Part shown: in pieces, positions 40,700 through 52,639 of the stretch
How the letters are laid out: every line of letters starts with the position of its first letter
Numbering within the stretch: the first letter of the stretch is position 1
NCBI GenBank assembly: GCA_009763385.1
Contig: VDCT01000326.1
Coordinates: forward strand, 434,001 to 498,000
Source: Coix lacryma-jobi var. lacryma-jobi
Lineage: Eukaryota; Streptophyta; Magnoliopsida; Poales; Poaceae
Length of the DNA stretch: 64,000 nucleotides
Reading direction: 5' to 3'
Notes under the pieces: generated by a model
The model's input: the letters and a program-made list of their open reading frames with translations, nothing else
The model's database searches: none
Told to the model about the DNA's origin: nothing
Program-made: the position numbers and the translations under genes

Positions 40700-42919
40700 A
40701 TGGACCAGCTCCGGCAGGTGGGCGAGGCCCTCGGCGGCGTCGACGCGCTCATGGCCTTCGCCGACGACCTCCGCATCAACCCGCGGCAGTGCCGCCTCCT
40801 GGCCGACGCCTGCGCGCTGGCCTTCGCGGCGGTCGGCGCCGAGGTGCGCGCCCACCTCCGCTTCAGCGAGCGCCTGGCCAAGTGGAAGCCCCTGGAGGCG
40901 CCGCTCCGGGAGCTCCACCGCGCCGTCCGCGACGCCGAGGGCTACGTGCGCCACTGCCTGGAGCCGCGGGACAGCTGGTGGGCGCGCGCCGCCGCGGCCA
41001 CGCGCGGCGCCGACTGCGTGGAGCAGCACATGCACAGCCTGCTGTGGAGCGTCGCCGTGGTGCTGGAGGCCGTGGAGCTCGTCTCGGAGGCCACGGGGTC
41101 CGGGTCCGACCCGGACGAGCTCGCCCGGCGCCGGCTGCTCTTCGCCAAGGACTACGACAGGGACATGCTGGAGCCGAGGCTGTTCCGGCAGCGGCTCGGC
41201 GCGCGGTACCTGGCCACGCGTGAGCTCGCCGCCAGGATGGACGCGGCGTGGAAGGAGGACCAGTGGCTCCTGTCGCAGTACCTCGAGGAACGGAGGAGCC
41301 CGGGCTCGCCGATGCCGCTGACGCGGGGCGAGCACCGGCTGGCCGACCTCCTGACCGCGCCGCGCGGCAAGGTGCACCCGGCGTCCGTGCTCCTCCTGCA
41401 GGGCGACTTCCACGTCCGGAGGCGCCTCGTGGGCAACCTCAAGGAGGTGCAGTGGATGGGGGAGTCCTTCGCCGTGAAGCACATCGTCGGCGCCGACGCC
41501 GACGCCGTGGCCGCCGAGGCCGCGCTGCTGACCTCCGTCGCGCACCCGAACGTGGCGCACTGCCGCTACTGCTTCCACGACGGGGACAAGCGCGAGTTCT
41601 TCCTCGTCATGGACCAGGTCATGACCAAGGACCTGGCCAGCCACGTCAAGGAGGCCAACAGCGCCAAGCGGCGGGCGCCGTTCCCGCTCGCCGTCGTCGT
41701 CGACGTGATGCTGCAGATCGCGCGCGGCATGGAGTACCTGCACTCGAGGAAGATCTGCCACGGCGACCTCAACCCGTCCAACGTGCTCGTCAGGACGCGG
41801 CACGGCGACGCGCACCTCCACGTCAAGGTCGCCGGGTTCGGGCAGTCCGCGGCGACCGCCACCAACCCCAGGCCCGGCCATGGGGCGTCGGCGGCGAAAG
41901 CAGCAAACGCCGTCAGCGCCGCCGCCTCCAACCCTTGCATCTGGTACGCGCCGGAGGTGCTGGAGCAGGAGGCGGCCAAGTGCACGGAGAAGGCGGACGT
42001 GTACAGCTTCGGGATGGTCTGCTTCGAGCTGCTCACGGGGAAGGTCCCGTTCGAGGACAGCCACCTGCAGGGGGAGCACATGAGCAACAACATCCGCGCC
42101 GGCGAGCGGCCGCTGTTCCCGTTCCAGGCGCCCAAGTACCTGACCAGCCTCACCAAGCGGTGCTGGCACGGGGACCCGGCGCAGCGCCCGGCGTTCGCGT
42201 CCGTCTGCCGCGTCCTCCGCTACGTGAAGCGGTTCGTGGTCATGAACCCGGCCCCCGCGGAGCAGCCGGACGCGGCGGCGCCGCCCGTGGACTACCTCGA
42301 CGTCGAGGCCAGCCTGCAGAGGAGGTTCCCGGCGTGGCAGTCCGGGAACGCGGCGCCGCGGGTCTCCGACGTGCCGTTCCAGATGTTCGCGTACAGGGTG
42401 GTGGAGAAGGAGAGGAGCAGGGCGGCCAGCCTGCACAGCGGCGGCGGCAGGGACAAGGCCTCCGACTCCAGCAGCGACGGCAACTCGCTGTGCGGGGACG
42501 AGAGCGGCAGCGCGATGCTGTCGGACGCCGATGCTCTGTCCGTGTCGAGCCGCGGCACTACCACCACGCGGTCGCTGCCAGACCGCGCCGGAAGCAGGAA
42601 GGTGTCGCCGAGCGACCGCGCTGGCGGCAAGAAGGCGTCGCCGAGGAAGCTGGATGGCAGCAGGGTCGCCTCCAGGCTAGCAGGCAAGCCTTCTGTAGTC
42701 GATGATGCTATGGGGGAGAAAATGCATGGTGGTGCAGGGCCACCGGAGAAATCGAAACCCATGGAGAAGTCCAAGTCGACGGGGGTGGTAAGTCCGCCGC
42801 AGATCATCAGGCGAACGCAGAGGATCAAGTCAGACGGCCACCTGAGTTCTGCCGTGATGCCGCCTCCCCGGCGGCGCGGTTGCGGCGGGGGGCACGCTTC
42901 AGACTCTGAACTAGCCTGA
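40700..42919 (+). CDS. Plant MLKL-type protein: N-terminal helical domain (DUF1221) plus pseudokinase
   Basis: A single-exon frame of 739 residues starts at ATG 40700 (ccATGGACC context); the frame upstream lacks an ATG. Residues 1-220 (MDQLRQVGEALGGVDALMAF..., DDLRINPRQCRLLADACALAF, LHRAVRDAEGYVRHCLEPRD) form the helical DUF1221 region, described as a HeLo-like four-helix bundle in plant mixed-lineage-kinase-like proteins. Residues about 235-515 are kinase-like: FAVKH with Lys260, HGDLNPSN at 354-361 (HRD altered to HGD, Asp356 kept), GFG at 379-381 in place of DFG, WYAPEVLE, KADVYSFGMVCFELLTG and RCWHGDPAQRP. There is no recognisable glycine-rich loop. The loss of the DFG aspartate suggests a pseudokinase. 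The Ser-, Arg- and Lys-rich C-terminal tail (about 530-739) looks disordered. Known members limit biotrophic pathogens; the role here is inferred from the family. Confidence 0.88.
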   Translation: MDQLRQVGEALGGVDALMAFADDLRINPRQCRLLADACALAFAAVGAEVRAHLRFSERLAKWKPLEAPLRELHRAVRDAEGYVRHCLEPRDSWWARAAAATRGADCVEQHMHSLLWSVAVVLEAVELVSEATGSGSDPDELARRRLLFAKDYDRDMLEPRLFRQRLGARYLATRELAARMDAAWKEDQWLLSQYLEERRSPGSPMPLTRGEHRLADLLTAPRGKVHPASVLLLQGDFHVRRRLVGNLKEVQWMGESFAVKHIVGADADAVAAEAALLTSVAHPNVAHCRYCFHDGDKREFFLVMDQVMTKDLASHVKEANSAKRRAPFPLAVVVDVMLQIARGMEYLHSRKICHGDLNPSNVLVRTRHGDAHLHVKVAGFGQSAATATNPRPGHGASAAKAANAVSAAASNPCIWYAPEVLEQEAAKCTEKADVYSFGMVCFELLTGKVPFEDSHLQGEHMSNNIRAGERPLFPFQAPKYLTSLTKRCWHGDPAQRPAFASVCRVLRYVKRFVVMNPAPAEQPDAAAPPVDYLDVEASLQRRFPAWQSGNAAPRVSDVPFQMFAYRVVEKERSRAASLHSGGGRDKASDSSSDGNSLCGDESGSAMLSDADALSVSSRGTTTTRSLPDRAGSRKVSPSDRAGGKKASPRKLDGSRVASRLAGKPSVVDDAMGEKMHGGAGPPEKSKPMEKSKSTGVVSPPQIIRRTQRIKSDGHLSSAVMPPPRRRGCGGGHASDSELA

Positions 42920-43611
42920 GAATGCAGGAATCTTAGCTCTTGTATTCTGATGATAAAAACATTTTTGTCAACTAGACCACTGATTATGTGAGAATTACTT
43001 CACAGATGTGAACAAATGTTCGGTACAACCATCAGGTGCAGAATTTCTCCGATCACGTACACAAATTAAGCAGGCAAACGGATAGAATTTCTCCGATCAC
43101 GTACACAACCAAACCACTATTAAACATTCAGTAACATACTTGAAACGGGCAGACAAGTGAATTCAAAATCCATCATGCACTGGAACGCGATATACAAGGG
43201 CACACTGAACGTCGCCACAAGGTAACCAAACATTTGGCGGTCAGATTGGCTAAAATCACCAGCAACCACATGAAATTGAAACACGACAGGCAGAGAAAAA
43301 TCATTAGAATCAACTATTAGCAGCACGCAATACCGCTTTAAGTTCAAATCTCGGTACATCGACGAGGAATAGATTTTTTATGAGTTAGGCAAAATGCTTA
43401 AAGCTTTACAGCCAACTTATTACTTTTCGCACGATCCAGCAACAATTCTAGGACCTGAAGCCAGTAGCAGGATATATCAACATGGGCTGAGAGGGCCTGA
43501 TGCTGAATGGAGCCGCAGTCCTATCCTCCTACTCGCCCTGCCTACCAAAACAGAACTCCCAAAAACCTACAAAAATAGCAGTTGATAACGACCAGCACTA
43601 CCCCCGCTTCC

Positions 43612-46600
43612 TCAGTCTGATATCCTCATCTCTACTCCTAGCACATCTTTCACAACCTCGTAAGTGACAAATGCCATGGCAATTGAGGGCACCACCTAAA
43701 GACAGCAAAACAAGGGCAGAATGTTAGAAACGGACTATACAGAATTTTAGAAAGAAACTATTGACAACTCTAGAAACAAACTTAGAAAAGAAATTTAGAT
43801 AAAAACCTTCTCAAAGAAGTTTGTCAACCAACATTAGGCAACATCATCGAAAGTTTGTAAAAGTTGTTAGAAGGATTACCTTGACAGAATTTGGCACGAG
43901 ACCCTTGTACAGAGCACCAACACCTTCATGACGAACGGTCTTCCTGAATGCATCGATCATGCCATTGTACTGGAGTGCTTCTTTGCCTTTTCCAGTAATA
44001 ATAGAGTCAGCATGGTTCCAACCAACCATCTGCATTCTTCTTCTGATGACATCAAGAGGGTATGCAACGGTCTGGCCAATGGTCCCAGCCACAGCTCCAC
44101 ATCCAAGCCTTGTAACTACGTGCAGCTCGTTGTCATTTGCAAGACCAAACAGATTTGTCTGGAGTAGCCAGTCTTTGAGGGACTCATATACAGCAAAGTT
44201 GAGGCCAACGTACGGAACCTTCATGAAGATAACCAGTAATGAAGTGGTAAGTACTCAAAGCATAAAGTGGTAAGTACTCATCAGCAAGAGCATAACAGAA
44301 TAGGCTAATAGTTACAAGGAACCTACAACTCCGATCACAGATGGAAGCCACCCTCTGTATAAAGCACGAAAACCTTCTTCACGGTAGACTGTGCCCAGTG
44401 CATGAAACATACCACGGTACTGGTAGGGAGACTTGTCTGTCTGCATATGTAAGTTCACAGTCAACAAAACATCAAACGAAAAGGAATAGAAGTCCAAAGT
44501 GGCTTATAGATTGGCAACCTCATGGTGCTTGAAAGCATTGAAAACTATATGATACCTGAACAGTGATCCTACCCCTAACCATATCCATCGGGTAAGTAGC
44601 AGACATGGCTATGATACCAGCACAGGCTCCAGCTCCAAGGCGCAGCAGTGGAGTAAGCTGAGCATCCTCTGTGGAACATACAAATGTTGTTGAATTAAGA
44701 AACTTCTATCAACTTCATGTGATAATGCAGTTAAAAATGAAGTCAATTATTTCATGTGAAGATCATGCATGCATGAAATATTTTGTACCACAAAGCACAA
44801 TACAATTTGCAAATGATGAAATCATTGAGGTGAAATTATCATCTTTTGTGCAAAAACTTTTGAATCATGTGTAATCTAAAAACATCAATACATGGAAAGT
44901 AAGAGTATGTTTTGTCTCAAGGAGTTGTAAACGATATCAGCAACAGAACTTTCAGGTATCCCATGTAGACTCAGTGAGCAAACTAGCAAAAGACATGAAA
45001 TGTTCTACCCATTTCTCCCCTCTATATACGAAGTACTAAAAAAAAAAAGGTTAACTAGATTTCAGTTACCTATTTGACAAGTCACAAAGAAAGAACATGC
45101 CAGGCAAAACTTAGTCTAAAGTTGGCGAGTAACCAAGCACATAATGTTTTTGCCGTTATGCCATGGCAAGGGTGACAGAGTTGGGCAACAACTGAAACAT
45201 GAATAAGTCACAAGTTAAGAAATAAAATTTTCTTGACGCATGCAGTTCATCAATAAAACCCGAATTTGCCAAATCCTACACCTTCTTGAAATTTTTTGAA
45301 ACAAACACAGACAATGATTAGTTAGGTAAGGGCACAATTTTACACGACAGGATTATCTAATAACTGGGAGCTAACCAAAACTAGAAAGGTTTGAGAAAAA
45401 CAACTTTTGTAGAATATGATGACAATCTCCACTTGAAATAAATAATTATGCAGGAAATCTAATTTGGGCAGTAACATAGTAGCAAAAGGCATACCTTCCC
45501 CAGTCTGTTGACGGTAAGCCCACAGAATTCCCCTGTCAAAACAAATAGACAAAGACAACGACAATCAATTATTGCTTTGCATGACAGTATGACACTGAGA
45601 ACAGATGAAAAGAAGAGTATAAAAAGGAAACGCTTCTAACCAATTTCAGGATAAAAGAGTAATCATGCAACAGAGAAAAGGTCTGCAAACTACAAATAGT
45701 AGGTAAGTGGTGCGGAACAGGACAACTTATTAAAAGTAATTGGATAAAAGAGGACATACTTTGACGCCTGCTCGTAGCTAAAAAACTTCACCGCAGAATT
45801 TGGAACGATTCTTGCACAATTGGTACCATTGCCCTTGAAAAGTCCACGGAGGCCCTCAGTTCTCCAGATATACTTGAGACCCTGAACTGTACCGTTGTAC
45901 TTGATGCTGTGTGGATTTTGAACCTGAGTAAGCAATGCAAATTAAGTGAGAAGTTAACTCCACGTAATTTAGATCCCCGCCTCCCTCTCTTTTTCACATA
46001 AACACTATGGGAAGCATTACCAATTGTTGAACTAGGGTTGAGCAATAGATCAGATCCTTTTAAGTTTTAACTCAACACTACATCTCGCATGACACTGTTT
46101 CACATTTCAAACAAGAGCAATCTACGTGCACCCAAGGCTACTTTACTTGTGTTAATTATATAAAAGTAAGACAGGTCTTGGATTAGAATAGATAGAGAAA
46201 ATTAGATATACATCAACACGGTCAAGATTTAATTTTCATCCTGTCTCTAGCTATGCTAGTATTAAAAAACACTGTTACCACAATGATCAGGAAAGTTCAA
46301 GTACAACAAATTTATACAACTCGCAAGCCAAGTTATTAAATCATTCAATGCAATCCTAATTTACGGAGAGATTGCACAAAACAGGCTGTTAACTTGTTAT
46401 ATGTAGCAGTGCTCAGACAACCATAAACTGTTGATTTGAGACATTAAAAAGAACCAAGGAAAATTCATCAGAACAGGAAATTCACCTGAAGCAAGATTTT
46501 CAATCGTTCCAGCGGAGCAACAGCAGTCCGTGACCTGTGCAAAATAAAAAAAAAAGTAATTTAGAGCATGCAGATACACCAATAGTTGATTCAGGCGAAT

Positions 46601-48075
46601 AATTTGTTTAATTTACATACAAGCCAAAATGAAGCACATAAATGAGCAAAAGACCATTTCATCAACATATCATTAAGATATTCCTAGTTTCCATCTGCGT
46701 TTTCAGTATGCATCATTTGAAAATGACCAAAACGGATTATAAATAGAAAAATAGTTTAAGCTCTGACTTCAGCTGACTATGAAAACATAATTTAGCTAGT
46801 CCTATCCTAACAAAGGAAGACAAGATCAAGTCGCCATAGTCTTCAACCAACCAAGGATATCAGATAAAGTAAACACTTGTAAGCCTTCAGTGTTGCTGAT
46901 GTAGATGATGCCATGATGGCAGTGATGACGAAATGACAATAGGAAGAACACTATACTACTCAAAATGGTGAATACACTAAACTGATTCCATGTAATGGAA
47001 AGTGACTGGATAGAAACATCAACAGCAAAATTCTTATGTATGAACTCAGTGGTGAATCATTCTTTTCAGGTGGATTTGTTGGTTATTACTGAACACTGAT
47101 CAAACCAGAAAGACAGCTCGTTATGTCTATCTAGAACACAGTTTTCTATTTCCTTCAAAAAAAAAAAAAAAAACCATCCCCAGGTGAGCAAACTCTGTAG
47201 AACGCTAGACGCATCCCTAGTAATTTAATACCAATAGTGATAAGGAACAAAACGCACAAACGGTAGACTACTTTTCTGAAATTTAAGGTCCAAAGAGAAC
47301 TGTTATGGGCATATGCATCTGGAATTTTTTAAATTATTTTTGGAAACGGAATCCTGTCTGGAGAGATCAACCAAAACTCAAGTATCCTCAGGAAAATGGT
47401 TTAGATCAGTGGAGAAGAATCGCCTATGGTCAATGTGTTTCCCCGTGTGGTTTCCCAGCGTGACCAGTCAACGAACCGAGATCTGAGTGGCTCGCGTGTA
47501 GGGTTTAAGACCGGTGCGAATCCAACACAGATCACACGGGCCGCGCCAACGATCGGGCATCAAGTTGAGGTAAAAAGCCAGGCCAAGCACGCACACAACT
47601 CGTGACAAGCACGCACACCCCGTGCCAGGTAGCACGGAAACCCCAAATTCACTATACCAGGAGCCTGACAATACCCACATGGATCAAACTCTTGGTAGCC
47701 TATACAACAACAAAATCCCAGAAAACCGAACCCAATCGGTAGCCTATACAACAACGAAATCCCAAATAGGAAAACCCGAACCGGCCACCTAGACCAACCG
47801 AATGGCACACGCACGGGAAGACAAATCCAAGCCCAGGAGGACGACGACGACGACGAGAGGCAGAGGATCAGAGCAGGGGAGAGGCGAGTGAAGGGGACGG
47901 GCACTCACACTCCACCCGCGACGCCACCCGCGACGAGCGACTTGCAGATGGTGAGGATCTGGTGGCCGGGCGCCTTGACCCCCTCGCGCGCGAGCTTGGC
48001 CTCCTCCGCCAGGTTGACGATGGTGGTGACGGCCGTGTCGCTCCTGCTCTTCCCCACCACGTCCTCCGACGCCAT
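43612..48075 (-). CDS. ADNT1: Mitochondrial adenine nucleotide transporter (ADNT1-type carrier)
   Basis: Eight coding exons on the minus strand, 5' to 3': 48075-47909, 46534-46486, 45923-45760, 45532-45495, 44668-44556, 44440-44327, 44218-43880 and 43695-43612; all are GT-AG and in phase, giving 355 residues ending RISD. The product is a mitochondrial carrier with three repeats, each with a PxxxxR/K signature: PLERLKI, PMDMVRG and PLDVIRR, followed by the usual GL/GI-WRTEG-GLFKGN, REEGFRALYRGWLP and RHEGVGALYKGLVP segments. The N-terminus MASEDVVGKSRSDTAVTT and the sequence throughout match plant ADNT1, which exchanges cytosolic AMP for mitochondrial ATP across the inner membrane. The length equals that of the Arabidopsis protein within a few residues. 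The start lies in a GC-rich first exon, as is usual in grasses. Confidence 0.93.
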
Positions 48076-49240
48076 CTCTCCCCGCCCGGCTCGCCCGCGC
48101 CGCCGAGGAGGAGGAGGTTGAGGACGCCGAGTCGGGCTCGGCTCGCGCTGGGGTTTTTGCGGCGGCGGCGGCGGCGGCGGGAGGGGGTGGGGGCGTTCGT
48201 GCGCGCGTGCGGTGAAGGGCGAAAGAGGGGAGGGAGAGGCGGGTGAATAGAATAGAGAGGCGATGGGTGTTAAGCACCAGCTGGGGGCCGGGCGCGATTA
48301 GCCCTCCCTGCTTTAACGCCGGAAATGCTACGTGCACGCGGGCGACGCCTAGACCACTGGTGCGGGTGAGGTCACGGAGGGAATGCTGATGAAGTGGGCC
48401 CGGAGCGCAGGGAGACGGGGCCAGAGTGGAGTGAGTGCGCAGAGCATTTCTGCGGCCCTGCGATTCGTGGGGAGGAGAGCCGGAGCCCGGAGCGGAGAGA
48501 TCTCGCCGTCCGTGCTCGTCTCCCTCTCCCCCCGCGCGATCATCCTTGGGATGGACGAGCGGGGCCCGCAGGTCAGTGGCACGCGCGGGGAGATGTGGAT
48601 TAGCGAGGGCGTCAGGTGGTTAACGGAAACCTAGATCCGTCCGGGGCCGGGGACGGCGTGCTTCGCCGGGCCGCCTGCTGTGGGCTCTTCTGTCTTCGCA
48701 TCAATGGCGATGCCGGCCCTCTTTGGGTTCTTTTATATTCAAAAATTCTTTTTTCAAACAAGAGCCATACTTATGAAACATTATGTAACTGAATTATCAC
48801 CAGAACTCGTAAGAAATGTCTGTGCCTGACATGTGGAGTTTTTTTTTTTTTTGCTCTGCTTCGTTCGGTAACCTAAGATTTGATGACTAGCTTACAGTTG
48901 TCATGTATGTATGGGCTAATAGTTAGATGACTAGCTTTTAGCCATAGCTCATAACTAACCTCCAAACATACCTTTACTTTACTTTTTTACTTAAACCATT
49001 TTGTGTTAATTTTGATTGTCAAACATATACCAACCCTCTTAAATATAAGGGATCTTTGTTTGTTATAAACCAAATTATACTAAGTCTGATCAAGTTACAT
49101 AATAACAGTAATGTTTTACAATATTATAACATCAGCATTCGTAAAAACATTAAATAAATAGTATGGCAACACTCTAGCTTGTCGACAGACTTTAGGATTA
49201 CAGTTACAGCGTTTTATTTACTACAAAATTAGATCTCTTA

Positions 49241-49586
49241 GAGTATCTCCAACGGTTTTGCAAATGAGATTTGCATTCTTGTTTTTGCAAAAAAGTCTAA
49301 AAATCTCTTATTCAACGGTTTGACAAATGGGCTTGACATTTTTAGCAACTTGGCAAATACTGGGTGATATTTGGCATATATGCCAAGCTGCGGTTCGCTT
49401 GACAATCGCCCTCGCGTGCTACTCCCGTGGGATATTTCCCTCTCGCACGCATAATTTTTTTAGTTTTGCCAAGTCTAAATGCAAAACCGTTGGAGATTGA
49501 CTCCTTTTACCTTTACCATATTAATTTGAGAGTTGGCAAATACTATATTTTGCCAAAGAAAAAATACAAAACTGTTGGAGTTGCTC
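49241..49586. mobile_element. Tourist-like MITE, copy 2, TSD TTA
   Basis: GAGTATCTCCAACGG ... GTTGGAGTTGCTC with TTA on both sides (49238-49240, 49587-49589). Same family as 30095-30418, same orientation. Confidence 0.85.
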
Positions 49587-49730
49587 TTATCGTTTTCGAA
49601 ACGGAGGAAGTAATATTTTTTGCTTTTTTTTGTTTCCTTTCTGTACAAAGAAACAAAGAACATTGTTTGGTTCCTAAGACTCGGGGGGAGTTCGGTGACT
49701 GAACATACGGATGGTTGGCGGGATCATGTC

Positions 49731-50729
49731 TATAGTTTTCCAAATGGGCCAGGCCCGGTGGGCCGGAACGGGCACGGCCCTAAAAAGCACGGCACTAGCG
49801 CGGCACGGCCCGCTAGGGACCGTGCCCGTGCCTAGCCCGGCCCGCAGCCGTGCTCGTGCCTGGGCCGCCTCCCCGGCCCATGGGCCAGCACGAGGCACGA
49901 CACGGATTTTGCCCCGGCCCGCTCCAGGCACGGCTCCCATGGATTGCAGGCGTTGGATCCCCTGCCCATCGATTTGCAGCCGTTGGATTAGCGCCGTGAG
50001 ATGGGGGAGTATATAAACGTGGCGACCGCGGCGTCGGCCGGGCGGCCGGCTCCCCCCCGAAACCCTAAATCATTTGCCCTCGCTCTCCTCTCTCTCTCGG
50101 CTCTCGCTCTCTCTGCCTCTCTGTCTCCACTCTCCTTCTCGTCGCCGCTCTCTCTACCTCTCCGCCGCCGCTCTCTCTCCCTCTCCGTCTCCGCTCTCCT
50201 CTCTCTCGGTTCTCGCTCTCTCTGCCTCTCCGTCTCCGCACCTCATCTTCTTCTCCGATGGCGTTGGACGACGAATCCGACGAACGACGGCGACTCGCCG
50301 CCGCCCGCACCTCTTCTTCTCGCCCTCTGGTAGCTCTGGCGCTCTGAAGAAGCAGGTAAGAGCACTCATCTTCTTCTTCTCCTCTCCCTCTAGCAGCTCC
50401 GTAGCGGAAGATGTTTTCACTTCCTAATCTTGTTCTTCTTCTTCTTTCCTCAGATCTGTTGATTCGCAGCTGCTCCGAGCTCCGTCTTCGTCGGCGGCGT
50501 CATTGAGGTGCCTGGGCCGGCGTGGGCACTGGTGTGCCACCGTGCCTGCAGGCACGACACGACACGATTTCTCCTTCATAGTGTCGTGCCTGGGCTGTCA
50601 CTTAGGCACGGTGGCACTAATAGGCACGGCATGGTGGGCCGCCGTGCCGCATAGTGCCGTGCCTCGCCGTGCCGTGCCGACGCCGTGCCCGTGCCGTGCC
50701 GTGCCGGGCGGCCCGTTTGGAAAACTATA
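49731..50729. mobile_element. hAT-type non-autonomous element, 999 bp, 8-bp TSD ATCATGTC
   Basis: The terminal repeats TATAGTTTTCCAAATGGGCC and GGCCCGTTTGGAAAACTATA match at 19 of 20 positions. ATCATGTC is duplicated at 49723-49730 and 50730-50737, the 8-bp duplication of hAT elements. Both subterminal regions are packed with GGCACGG / CCGTGCC motifs, probably transposase binding sites. The middle has a TATA box (50010-50017), a CT-rich leader with ACCCTAA, and an intron with good splice sites (gt at 50355, ag at 50453), but no transposase. It looks like an internally deleted derivative that keeps a promoter and leader. Confidence 0.9.
50010..50018 (+). promoter_or_regulatory. TATA box inside the hAT element
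   Basis: TATATAAAC is followed about 40 bp downstream by a pyrimidine-rich leader beginning near 'gaaaccctaaatc'. It could drive a spliced non-coding transcript of the element. Confidence 0.5.
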
Positions 50730-50820
50730 ATCATGTCTCGCACTACGGACACAAATCACAAACGACAATATTTCCGTGACGGGTGGGCCGCAGCAGCGCA
50801 AAGCCACGTACCAAACCTAA

Positions 50821-51168
50821 GGGCGAGTACATTGCTACACGTCAGTTGTCTCGTACATTGTCTCATGCAGTGCTACATAGGATTTTTGCTGATGTGGAGT
50901 AAAGAGAGAAGTGAAAGAGGAAGAGGTTGTTGTTTCACGAAACAATCACCTCATGAGCTAAAATTTAGGACTATGAGACAACTATTCTACCATTATATGA
51001 GTTATTGTTGTCATGCAACTCACAATTTATTTTTATTCTATCCATAAATTAAGGAATCATTAGTTGTTACGAGACAACTTTAAAAACAAACTATTATTGT
51101 ATATGTCGTCTTAAAATTACGTGACATTATATAAGACCACCTACGAGACAAGACCAATGTACTTGCCC
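50821..51168. mobile_element. Tourist-like MITE, 348 bp, TSD TAA
   Basis: It begins GGGCGAGTACATTG and ends CAATGTACTTGCCC, with TAA at 50818-50820 and 51169-51171. Internal inverted similarity ('gagacaa', 'tattgt', 'gtctc') suggests hairpin potential. Confidence 0.85.
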
Positions 51169-51910
51169 TAAGACCTGGTTGGCTTTGCCTTGTCTAACGA
51201 CTTATATCAGCTTTTCTATTTACTTGAGCTATAATTCAGTTTTAATTCGTACAAATCAGTCATGAGACAATATTTTTCTCTTTATAAGTTATAAGTCCTG
51301 CTAAATAGAGCAAAATGTTTTGTAGTTTATTCTCTCACAAAATATTATGAAACAGTTACAGTTGACTTATACAACAATCAAACAGAGATTTAGTTTGATT
51401 TCCTATAAATAGTAGCTATCTGCTAATAATTATCTCTTTTTTTATAACTAATAATTATCTCTTGCAGATCTAAACAAATATGAATAGTAAATTAGATAGT
51501 TATTAGTTGAAACTCTAAATAACAACTATCTCACTAGCTTATAATTGATCCAAATAGGACCTAACAAACGCAGACTATTTGCAATCGATAACCCTTTGAA
51601 AAAAAAAACATTTCGATTTGGATTCAGATTTTTGGACTTGGACAGTTGGAGGACACTTGGACGCTCGATCGGAGGCGGATGTGGACTGGAATTTGGCCTT
51701 TCTCGGCCAGGTTGGGCCGCCGCCCCAGCTTAGCAATCTTTTTGCACCGTACGGACCACGCCGCCACCACGACACGCACCGGATAAACGCCGCGCGGCCC
51801 ACAAGAAGCGTCGTCGTCGAGCGGAACGCGCGCGCTCTGGATCACGAAAAATGGGTGGCATTCGCATTTCTTTCTCTTTCTCCTCTCCGGCGACCGCGAG
51901 CCCCCGAAAC

Positions 51911-52408
51911 CAAAATTTTTTTTGGGACAATCTCTACTTACGTGGCCCTTTTTCTTTTAAAGTTGTGTATATGACTTCAAAACGAAACTTTGTTACTTAT
52001 TTGGCCTTCCGTTAGATTTGAGGGCATAACGGTGTTAAGTATTGGGTAAAAAGATCATTTTGCCCCTGCACCTAAAAAAATAAAAAGTGTATAAAACAGT
52101 ATATATATATTATATAAAGTATATATATATATTATAAACAGTATATATGCATACTGTTTATATACATACTGTTTTTATATATATTATTTATATATATACT
52201 GTTTTTATTTTTATTTTTTTAGGCGTAGGGGCAAAATGGTCTTTTTATCCAATACTTAACACCGTTATGCCCTCAAATTTAACGGAAGACCAAATAAGTA
52301 ACAAAGTTTCGTTTTGAGGCCATATACATAACTTCAAAAGAAAAAGGGCCACATAAGTCACTAGAGTTTTTTGAGGCCAAATAAATAATTCTCCCAAAAA
52401 AATTTGGA
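51911..52408. mobile_element. Long foldback (hairpin) element
   Basis: Two arms of about 150-230 bp are nearly perfect inverted repeats: left 'acgtggccctttttctttt', 'aacgaaactttgttactta', 'gagggcataacggtgttaag', 'ttttgccccTG' and the right arm in reverse. They enclose a TATATA-rich loop of about 130 bp. The inverted repeat extends outward to CAAAATTTTTTTTGGG / CCCAAAAAAATTTGG. No coding capacity. Related to 33459-33861. Confidence 0.85.
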
Positions 52409-52607
52409 GGTCGTCGCTTTCAGCGCAGCTCTCTCTCTCTGCCTCTCTCCAGAAGCACGAAGGAAGCTGCGGTGGTGCCGCTGTGTTTTGGGCCGCGTAT
52501 CAAGGAGATGCCAGATGCCGTTACAAAGTAAAGGTTGATGCCGATGGACCTTGCGACAGTGATGGGCTAGAGAAGCCCAAATGGACGGAGAGAGCTTGCT
52601 GCGTGCG

Positions 52608-52608
52608 C

Positions 52609-52637
<29 letters not shown>
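52608..52637. repeat. Poly-C tract of 30
   Basis: Thirty consecutive C, the same length as the tract at 1149-1178. A shorter tract of 16 C is at 53953-53968. Confidence 0.9.

Positions 52638-52639
<2 letters not shown>

Noticed and set aside
40631..42436. 601-codon ORF on the minus strand
   Set aside because: It is the antisense shadow of the GC-rich MLKL-type coding sequence; composition (Arg, Pro, His, Leu-rich) and lack of domains show that it is not a gene.
48383..48634. Three overlapping short ORFs upstream of the ADNT1-type gene
   Set aside because: GC-rich, different frames, no domain and no splice support.
51175..51560. Possible AT-rich MITE after the Tourist element
   Set aside because: The ends ('agacctggttggc' and 'ccaaataggacct') are only weakly complementary and no target duplication is seen.
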